The notes under the pieces: model-generated
Seen by the model: the letters and a program-made list of their open reading frames with translations, nothing else
Database searches by the model: none
What the model was told of the DNA's origin: nothing
Program-made: the position numbers and the translations under genes
DNA from: Desertimonas sp963733085
GTDB lineage: Bacteria > Actinomycetota > Acidimicrobiia > Acidimicrobiales > Ilumatobacteraceae
Assembly (NCBI GenBank): GCA_963733085.1
Contig: CAVTBY010000013.1
Coordinates: forward strand, 89,238 to 153,237
Length of the DNA stretch: 64,000 nucleotides
Direction: 5' to 3'
Shown: positions 56,923 to 64,000 of the stretch, piece by piece
Layout of the letters: each line of letters begins with the position of its first letter
How positions within the stretch are numbered: the first letter of the stretch is position 1

Positions 56923-57825
56923 CTAGGCCTTCGCGTCGCCGAACGGCTCGTCGCGCTCGCGCACGGCCTGCTTGAAGCCGGCCTCGGCCGCGCGCTGCTG
57001 GAACGCGTAGCCCTCCGGCGTGTGGCGGGCGACGCCGTCGAAGACCACGCCGAGCGCCTGCGTCGCGCGCCAGGCCCTGCGCCCAGGCCGCCTGGTTGAG
57101 CGAGCAGCTTATGCATCACGAGCTGGTTGACCGGCACCAGCGCGATCCGCTGCACCAGCGCCTCGAACGCGCTCGTCGAGCTCCGTCGGCGGCGGCGCCT
57201 CGATCGCCAGGCCCCAGTCGAGCGCCTCCGCGCCCGTCGATCAGGTCGCCCGTGAACAGCAGCCGCTTGGCGCGCTGGTCGCCGATCCGGTGCGCCCACA
57301 GCGCGATCGTCGGCACGCCCCAGACGCGCGCCGGCGGGTAGCCGATCCGCGCGTCGTCGGCGATCACGAGCAGGTCGCAGCACAGCGCCATGTCGGTGCC
57401 GCCCGCGACGCAGAAGCCGTGCACCTTGCAGACGACCGGCTTGTTCGCGTGGAACAGCGACATGAAGCCGCGCAGGTTGCGGCTCATCATCTGGTAGTCG
57501 ACGACCGGGTCCCAGGTGCCGCTCGGGTCGTGGTTGCGCGGCGATCACGGCGCGGGTCGATGCGGCGAGCCCGCTCGGCCGTCGCCGTCGCCACGAGCCG
57601 CCCATGCGCCCTCGGCCGACTCGACCAGGTCGTAGCCGCCGCAGAAGCCCTTGCCGTGCCCGCTCAGCGCGATCACGTGCACCGTCGGGGTCGAGGTCGG
57701 CCCGCTCGACGCACGTCCGCCAGCTCGCGCGGCATCGCGAGCGTGATGCCGTTGCCGCGCTCGGGGCGGTTCAGCGTGATCCGCGCGACGCGCCCGTCGA
57801 CCTCGTACGTCGAGCGTCGTGTCAC
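56923..57825 (-). CDS. Enoyl-CoA hydratase/isomerase (crotonase) family protein, frameshifted
   Basis: RITLNRPERGNGITLAMPRE at the N-terminus, GHGKGFCGGYDLVESAEGA, and the oxyanion-hole segment VCKVHGFCVAGGTDMALCCD are typical crotonase motifs. ARIGYPPARVWGVPTIALWA follows. The tail reads FDGVARHTPEGYAFQQRAAE and ends GDAKA. At least four shifts. GTG 57825 lies just past the acyl-CoA dehydrogenase stop. Likely in beta-oxidation or a related acyl-CoA pathway. Confidence 0.85.
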
Positions 57826-57829
57826 GCGC

Positions 57830-59505
57830 TCACGCGACCGGGCGGTGGCGCTCGATGATCGACGCGGCGTCGACGCCCGGCGGCAGCGTCCCGTAGGCGC
57901 GGCCGCGGTCGCCGCCCAGGCGCGAGGCGCAGAAGGCGTCGGCGACCGCGGGCGGCGAGTGGCGCACGAGCAGCGAGCCCTGGAGCGCGAGCGCCATCTG
58001 CTCGACCACGCGGCGGGCGCGGAACTCGATCGTCCTCGAGGTCGCGCGAGCGTCGGCCTTCAGCGTCGGCCACGAACGCGTCGAGCCGCGCGTCGGCGCC
58101 GGCGCGCCAGGTCGACCTCGGCGAAGAACGCGTCGACGCGCCTCCGGCGTCTTGGCCATCGCGCGCAGCACGTCGAGCGAGTTGACGTTGCCCGAGCCCT
58201 CCCAGATCGAGTTGAGCGGCGCCTCGCGGTACAGCCGCGGCATGCCCGACTCCTCGACGTAGCCGTTGCCGCCGAGGCACTCGAGCGCCTCGCCGACGTG
58301 CCCACGGCGCGCTCTTGCAGATCCAGTACTTGGAGACCGCGGTGGCGAGCCGCTTGAACAGCGTGCCTGCTCGGTCGTCGCCGACTCGTCGTAGGCGCGC
58401 GCCAGGCGCATCGCCGTGACCGTCGCGGCCTCGGAGTCGATGCACAGGTCGGCGAGCACGTTCTGCATCAGCGGCTGGTCGGCCAGCAGCTTGCCGAACG
58501 CCGAGCGGTGCGCGGTGTGGTGGATCGCCTGCGCGACGCGCCGCGCGCATCAGCCCGGTCGAGCCGAGCACGCAGTCGAGCCGCGTGTGGTTGACCATCT
58601 CGATGATCGTCGGGACGCCGCGGCCCTCCTCGCCGACGATGCTGCGCCCAGGTGCCGTCGAACTCGACCTCGCTCGACGCGTTCGAGCGGTTGCCGAGCT
58701 TGTCCTTGAGCCGGTTGATGTGGAACGGTTGCGCTCGCCGTCGGGCGTGAAGCGCGGCAGCAGGAAGCAGGAGACGCCCGGCGTCGCGTCTGCGCGAGCA
58801 CGAGGAAGGCGTCGCACATCGGCGCCGAGCAGAACCACTTGTGGCCGGTGAGCTCGTACTCGCCGCCGGGCCGCCGCCGTACGGCTCGGCGCGCGTGGTG
58901 TTCGCGCGCACGTCGGAGCCGCCCTGGCGCTCGGTCATCGCCATGCCGAAGAGCGCGCCGCGCTTCTCGCTCGGCGGGCTTCAGCGCTCGCCGTCGTACT
59001 CGAGCGACGTGAGGCGCGGCTCCCACTCGGCGGCCAGCTCGGGCTGCTTGCGCAGCGCCGGGCACGGCCGCGTAGGTCATCGAGATCGGGCAGCCGTGGC
59101 CCGCCTCGACGCCGCTGCCATCGTCAGCATCATCGCGGCGCGCGCGACGTGCGCGCCCGGGCCGGGCTCGCGCCAGGGCAGCGCGTGCATGCCGTGCCCG
59201 ACCGACGTGCTCCATCAGCTCGTGCCAGGCCGGGTGGAACTCGACCTCGTCGATCCGGTTGCCGAAGCGGTCGTGGGTCTTCAGGACCGGCGGGTTCTCG
59301 TTGGCCAGGCGGCCCGAGCTCGAGCGTGTGGCGGTCGCCGGCCTCGCGCCGAGCGTCGCGCAGCGGTCGACTCGCCCAGCCGGCGCCCTCGCGCTCGACC
59401 GCCTCGACGAGCGGCCGGTTCGCCTCGAAGGCGTTGAAGCCCTCGAGCGGCGGCGGCTGGTTGAGGACCTCGACGGGTCGGCGTGCTGCGGTCGGTGACG
59501 GTCAT
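57830..59505 (-). CDS. Acyl-CoA dehydrogenase, AidB-like, frameshifted
   Basis: The N-terminus FNAFEANRPLVEAVERE-like residues, then ENPPVLKTHDRFGNRIDEVEFHPAWHEL (AidB family), GHGCPISMTYAAVP, TERQGGSDVRANTT, GHKWFCSAPMCDAFLVLAQT, and the C-terminal helical part EALECLGGNGYVEESGMPRLYREAPLNSIWEGSGN are decisive. About eight shifts. FAD-dependent acyl-CoA or isovaleryl-CoA dehydrogenation is expected. Start ATG 59505 overlaps the TetR stop by four bases. Confidence 0.88.
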
Positions 59506-60146
59506 GGCTGGACTCCTCCTCGGTAGACGGGCCGGGGAGGCGCAGAGCAGAACTCGACGAGCGTCGCGATCGAGCGCCTCGTGCGGCCCGGGCCGCCGTG
59601 CGTCGGCTGCGGGGGAGAGCGGGCCGACGAGCGCCTCGCCGATCGCGCCGACCAGGGCGGCGCCGACGGTCTCGGTGTCGTGCGGCGGGCAGCTCGCCGC
59701 GTGCGATGCCGTCCTCGATGCGCGCGCAGCCAGCACGTCGCGGTAGCCGCGGCGGAAGGTGAGGCGCTCGGCCTCGACGGCCGGGTCGACCGGCTCGGCC
59801 AGCAGCGCGTAGGCGCGCGTCGGCTCGGCGAGCGCGCGGCGGGCGAAGGCCTCGACGGCGGCGCCGATCCGCTCGCGCGGCGGGCGGCCGTCGTCGGCCG
59901 TGACCGTCGGCGAAGACGTCGAGCTCGCGGCCGGCGGCGCGCCGGAACGCCTCGGCGAACAGCGTCGGACTTCGAGTCGAAGTGGCGGTAGACCGTCCCG
60001 GTGGCGACGCCGGCGCGCGCGGCGACGGCCTGCACGCTGGCCGACGCGTAGCCGCCGTCGGCGAGCTGGTCGATCGCGGCGGCGACGATGCGCTCGCGGG
60101 TGGCGGCCTTGCGGGCCTCGGTGCGCTCGGTGGGGCGGTACGGCAT
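59502..60146 (-). CDS. TetR family transcriptional regulator, frameshifted
   Basis: The HTH is intact: TREARKAATRERIVAAAIDQ-like residues, SVQAVAARAGVATGTVYRHF. The ligand domain breaks near 59,965, 59,900 and 59,700. A probable repressor of the fatty-acid or branched-acyl operon that follows (acyl-CoA dehydrogenase and crotonase). ATG 60146 chosen. Confidence 0.85.
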   Translation of the reverse strand: MPYRPTERTEARKAATRERIVAAAIDQLADGGYASASVQAVAARAGVATGTVYRHFDSKSDAVRRGVPARRRPRARRLRRRSRPTTAARRASGSAPPSRPSPAARSPSRRAPTRCWPSRSTRPSRPSASPSAAATATCWLRAHRGRHRTRRAARRTTPRPSAPPWSARSARRSSARSPPQPTHGGPGRTRRSIATLVEFCSAPPRPVYRGGVQP

Positions 60147-60224
60147 CGCGAAGAAGTGAACCACGATTCACACCTTCGCGCAAGCCGAACCGGCGGCGCT
60201 GTTTCTAGCTCGGCCCGCGGCAGT

Positions 60225-60825
60225 TCAGTCGAGCGGCTTGCGCCAGACAAAGAGGTCCGCGGAGACCTCGCCGTCCAGGCCCAGCTCCTTTATCGCTGCC
60301 GTTACTCCGGGGTAGGCCGCGTTTCCATAGTCGTGGAAGACCATGGCCCCACCGGGCAAGAGCGCCGACGACCACACCTCGAACGTGACCAGCGTGCGCT
60401 CCGCGCTCGTGCGAGCCGTCCACGAATACGAGCTCCGGCGCCGCATCTCCCGGCCGGGGCCCGGCCTCGCCGGGCGCCTCGCGCAGCTCGATGCGGCCGC
60501 GCGCCTCGCCGGCCAAAGCCAGGTAGCGCTCGCGCTCGGGCCGCGCCAGCGGGTCATAGGAGATCACGCCGCGCTCGGGAACGGCCAGGGCGAGCGCGAT
60601 TGCGCCCCAGCCCGTTCCGGTGCCGATCTCCACCACGTCCCGGGCGCCTCCCGCGGCCGCGAGCAGGTGGCGAAGCGAACGAGGCGGCAGCGCGCCGCCG
60701 AGGCTGAACTCGTCACCCGCGCGCGCGGCCCTCCGGCGGGCGCGCACGTAGAACCGGGCCACCCTCGGCGGCAGCCTGAGCGTCCGCCCGTAGTAGCGGA
60801 ACGCGTGCAGAAGCCGCCGGCGCAC
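60225..60825 (-). CDS. SAM-dependent methyltransferase (class I, CmcI/O-MT-like), frameshifted
   Basis: DVVEIGTGTGWGAIALALAVPERGVISYDP is motif I to the acidic loop, ELVFVDGSHERG the motif IV region, and ALLPGGAMVFHDYGNAAYPG the motif VI region. One shift near 60,400. GTG 60825. The substrate is unknown; possibly a sugar or natural product. Confidence 0.8.
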
Positions 60826-60860
60826 GGGCTGATCCTAGGTGGCCGCTCGCCTCAGCGCGC

Positions 60861-61979
60861 ATGCGCCTCGTCATCGCCCTCGCCGCCACGCTCGCGCTCG
60901 GCGCCGGCTCCGCCGAGGCGCGCGATGCCGCGCTCCATTCTGGGGACCGTGGCCGACGGGGCACTTCTCGACGAGGCCGGCGTGCTCGAGTCGGAGCTGG
61001 ATGCGATGGTCGGCGCCGGAGTGGGATCGGTCCGAATTGTGTTCGACTGGCGCTGGGCGCAGCGCCACGCTTCCTTCGGCGACGTGCCCGAGGAAGAGCG
61101 CGGGCTATTCCGCGACGAGGGCGGCGTGCCCACGGACTGGTCGGAGATCGACCGCCACGTGGCCGGCCTGAGCGCAGCGCCGGCTGCGGATCCTTCCGGT
61201 GGTGATCCATGCGCCCGACTGGGCGGCCCGGCACCCGGGCGGGAACCTGGACTCGCCGCCGCGCGAGCCCGAGCAGTACGCGCGCTTCCTGGCGGCGGCT
61301 GCCCGCCGCTATGGCACCGGCGGCTCGTTCTGGGCCGAGCGCCCGGAGTTGCCGCGGCGCCCGATCCGCGACTGGCAGATCTGGAACGAGCCGAGCCTGC
61401 GCGACTTCTGGAGCGTCACCTCGTGGGCGCGCGACTACGTCGCGCTGCTCGCGCGACGCGGACCACGCGCTGAATCGGGCCGACCGGCGGGCGCATCGTG
61501 ATCCTGGCGGATGCCGAACCGGAGCTGGCACGACCTCGGGACACGTGTACCGCGCTGGAGCGGCCGCCGCTACTTCGACGTGGTGCGTTCCACCCGTTCA
61601 CCGACGACGTGGACGGCGTGCCAGATCCTCGAGCGCGACCGCGCGGGTGATGCGCCGGCACCGCGACGCGCGCAAGCCGTCCAGCGTCACCGAGGTGAGC
61701 TGGCCGTCGGCCAGGGCCGCACGAGCCGGAAGTACGGCTGGAGGCCACTCCAGCGCGGTCAGGCGGCGCGGGTCGCCACGTGCTTCCCGCTGCTGGCGAT
61801 TGCCGCGCGGCGCCGATGCTGCGCATCGAGCGCGTGTACTGGTACACGTGGCTCATGCGACGCCGGCGCCGCGACTACCCGTTCGACTACGCGGGGCTGC
61901 GCGGGCTCGAGGCCGGAGGAGAGGTGGTGCGAAGGCCAGCTCCGCTTCGGCGAGCGGCGCTGGGCTTACTCGCCCGTGA
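60861..61979 (+). CDS. Secreted clan-A glycoside hydrolase (GH39/GH5-like), copy 1, frameshifted
   Basis: A signal peptide (LVIALAATLALGAGSAEA) leads to a TIM-barrel: GALLDEAGVLESELDAMVGA, VRIVFDWRWAQRHASFG, VVIHAPDWAARHPGGN, the acid/base motif in DWQIWNEPSLRDFWS (NEP), AFHPFTDDVDGV and a second Glu in VTEVSWPSA. Near the end come ERVYWYTWL and DYPFDYAGL. At least six shifts. It stops at 61979, overlapping the glycosyltransferase start (GTGA). Confidence 0.75.
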
Positions 61980-63425
61980 GCGCTCTCCGGGCGCTCGAGC
62001 GCCGGCCGTGGGCCGTCGTGGCAGGCCTCACCGCGCTCGCGGCGCTGCTGCGCTTCGCCACGCTTGGCGATCAGAGCTTCTGGCTCGACGAGTCCGCCAC
62101 CGTGGACGTGCTGGGCGGCCCGTGGGCGGACATGTTCGACGAGCTGTCCTCGAGCGAAGCCACCCCGCCCGTCTACTACGTCCTCGCGAAGGCGTGGACC
62201 GGCATGCTGGGATCGGGCGAGGCCGGGCTGCGCTCGCTGTCCGCGCTCGCCGGCACCCTCACGGTTCCGGTGGCGTACCTCCTGGGGCGCGAGGCGGCAT
62301 CGGAGCAGGCAGGCCTGGTCGCGGCAGGCGGGCTGGTGGCGGTCCACCCCTACCTGGTCTGGTACTCGCAGGAGGCGCGGGCGTACGCGCTGTTCGCGCT
62401 GCTGGCCACGTGCTCTCTCCTGTTCTTCGCGCGCGTGCTCGAGCACGGCGTCCGTCGTAGCCTGGTGGCGTGGACGGTCTTCGCGGCGCTCACGATGGCC
62501 ACGCACTACTTCGGCGGGTTCCTGGTGGCCGCCGAGGCGCTCTGGCTCGTGGCGCGTGGGCCGCGCCGGTCCGCGCTGGTTGCGAGCGCTGTGCTCGCCG
62601 CCGTGGCGCTCGCACTCCTGCCGCTGGTGCTCGAGCAGCGCTCGCAGGGCGGCAACCAGGCGTGGATCGTGGAGCGCTCTCTCGGCCAGAGGCTCGACGC
62701 CACGGCCCGCGGCTTCCTGGCAGGCGAGACCACGCGGCGCCTGCGCGGCGCCGTCCCGCTCGCCGCGCTGCTCGCCTGCATCGGCGCCGTGCTGCTGCTC
62801 GGCCGCGAGCGCCTGGCCGAGCGCCGCGGCCTGGTTGCCATCGCCGTGGTGACCGTGGCGGCCGCCGCGATCCCGGTGACGCTCGCGCTGTTCGATGCCG
62901 ACTACGTGGTGTCCCGCAACTTCCTGTTCGGGCTCGTGGCGGCGCTGGTGCTGCTGGCGGCAGGCCTCGCCACGGGGCGCGCCGGCCGGCTGGGGATGGC
63001 CGTGGCCCTCGCCCTGTTCACCCTCTACGCCGTGCTGGACGTGAAGGCGGTGCGCGACGAGAGCCTCCAGCGCGACGACTGGTCCGCGGCGGTGAGCGCG
63101 CTGGGCAGACCGCCGGCGAGCGCGTGCTCGCGGTCTACCCGGCGGATCAAGTGCGACCGCTCGAGCTCTACGCCGAGGGTGAGGAAAGGCTGCCGCACCT
63201 GGCGCGTCGCCGGCGCAGATAGAGCTGATCGGGGTCGGGCTCGGTTCCGGCGCCGAGCCGCCTCCGCCCCCGCCGGGATACGAACTCGCGGGAACGCAGG
63301 AGCTCCAGCACTTCACCATCGTCCGCTTTCGCTCGAGCCAGCCGCGCCCCGTGGGCCCGGCCGAGCTCACGGCGCTCTCCCTGGACGGTGAGGCGCCCGC
63401 CCTTCTCCTCCAGCGCGCGCCCTGA
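61976..63425 (+). CDS. Membrane glycosyltransferase family 39-like (ArnT/PMT-type)
   Basis: About 480 residues with about ten TM segments. The N-terminus has the acidic loop motif FWLDESATVDVLGGPWADMF and ATPPVYYVLAKAWTGMLGSGEAGLRSL, then YLVWYSQEARAYALFALLAT, ATHYFGGFLVAAEALWL, and FDADYVVSRNFLFGLVAAL. C-terminal soluble part breaks near 63,110 and 63,215 and ends LLLQRAP. It likely transfers a sugar from a polyprenyl phosphate to an extracytoplasmic acceptor. Between two clan-A hydrolases. Confidence 0.85.
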
Positions 63426-63426
63426 T

Positions 63427-64000
63427 TCAGGGCGCCGTGAGGCGCTGCGCCACCTCGCGGAAGCTGAAAAACGCCGGCTTGCGCTCGATCGCGTTGTCCG
63501 GCCGGAGCCTGCTCAGCCCGGCCCATGGAAGATGTCGTCGCCTTCCGTGTCGGTGCTCAACCAGGAGAGCCAGAACACGCCGCCGATGGCGCATCCGCAG
63601 CGGGCCTCGTACGCCTGCGTGACCTTCTCGGCCTGGCCCTGCTCGGTGGTGGTGGCTCCCGAGGGATGGCTCTGGTTACCCGAGGTCCAGGTGAGCTCGG
63701 TGACGAAGATGGGCTTGCGCCGGTCGCCGTAGCGCTTCATCACCGCCCCGTTCGCGCACGATCTCCACGACGCCGTCGACGGTGGCGGTGAACGGGTGCA
63801 CCGCGGTGGCGTCGAAGTACCGCCGCGCGCCGCGCCGGTAGAGGCTCTCGAGTGCCTCCCAGCTCTCGTTTGCGAACCCGGCGACCACGATGCGCGCCCC
63901 GGGGTCCACGCGGCGCAGCAGGATCCTGGTTCGGCGCAGGAGCCTGATGTAGCGTCGCTGGAACGGCTGCTTCTGCCAGTAGTCGAAGAAGTAATACGTC
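63427..64000 (-). CDS. Clan-A glycoside hydrolase (GH39/GH5-like), copy 2, partial at window edge
   Basis: The 3' part of a second homologue: ARIVVAGFANESWEALESLY, RRGARRYFDATAVHPFTATVDGVVEIVRERG, VTELTWTSGNQSHPSG (nucleophile Glu), CGCAIGGVFWLSWLSTDTEGDD, NAIERKPAFFSFREVAQRLTAP at the end. Shifts near 63,510 and 63,750. The N-terminus lies beyond 64,000. Stop TGA at 63427, two bases past the converging glycosyltransferase stop. Confidence 0.8.

Noticed and set aside
61853..63526. 557-codon minus-strand frame opposite the glycosyltransferase
   Set aside because: Gln/Arg/His-rich shadow of a clear multi-TM protein on the plus strand.

Overview
The window is two unrelated pieces of actinobacterial DNA joined at about 52,811-52,819. 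Positions 1-52.8 kb look like an Acidimicrobiia-type (Ilumatobacter-like) chromosome: high GC, many GTG/TTG starts, GTGA/ATGA coupled genes and a classical actinobacterial housekeeping order. Positions 52.8-64 kb look like a Thermoleophilia/Solirubrobacterales-type genome, with almost every gene interrupted by single-base frameshifts. These taxon calls are inferred from gene content and protein flavour, not from a search. At the join, the last part of a GH13 alpha-glucosidase (minus strand) meets the middle of an ATP synthase beta gene (plus strand). Assembly chimerism is the simplest reading.

Layout, first piece. 0-3 kb: a GH15 glucoamylase-like enzyme, a membrane protein and an Fe-S-type HTH regulator on the minus strand, facing a DoxX-like gene across a symmetric bidirectional promoter. 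3.7-11.6 kb: pirin, a PatB-type C-S lyase, a DUF2889 protein, GNAT, psuG, a RumA-type RNA methyltransferase, rpe and a secreted amidohydrolase. 12.5-16.7 kb (minus): yraN, rplS, trmD, rimM, khpA, rpsP, ffh. 16.7-18.5 kb (plus): MarR regulator and MFS exporter. 18.7-28.7 kb (minus): ftsY, smc, mutM, rnc, acpP, plsX, rpmF, yceD, a SepIVA-like gene, coaD, rsmD. 29-35.8 kb: an AbiEi/DUF559 protein, CcdA plus a TlpA-like thioredoxin, a DUF2461 protein, recG and a FakA/DAK2 kinase-like gene. 35.9-41.3 kb (minus): an imelysin / di-haem oxidoreductase / imelysin-like / vitamin K carboxylase-like (HTTM) operon that looks like an iron or redox system. 41.5-43.8 kb (plus): rpmB, a small cold-shock-like protein and GTP-PEPCK. 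44-52.5 kb: a second AbiEi/DUF559 gene between two palindromes, several envelope proteins, a CaiB/BaiF CoA transferase, an alpha/beta hydrolase, an F420-type oxidoreductase, a PH-domain protein and a UvrD2-type helicase.

Layout, second piece: atpD (5' truncated, with a very long acidic tail), atpC, a GGDEF+HD-GYP protein, two thioredoxin-fold genes, a TetR / acyl-CoA dehydrogenase / enoyl-CoA hydratase operon, a methyltransferase, and a membrane glycosyltransferase between two related clan-A glycosidases.

The most distinctive structure is a set of dispersed perfect or near-perfect palindromes. Three copies of a family are exactly 48 bp each (3619-3666, 12502-12549, 36884-36931), share ACCGATGGGTGT ends, and have internal stems that differ but stay paired. 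One copy lies in frame inside the HTTM gene, like a Rickettsia palindromic element. A second family (47 bp) flanks an AbiEi/DUF559 gene. Also notable are the fully symmetric divergent promoter at 3079-3110 and the AtpD acidic tail. No tRNA, rRNA, CRISPR array, transposase or stretch over 300 bp without a gene was recognised.
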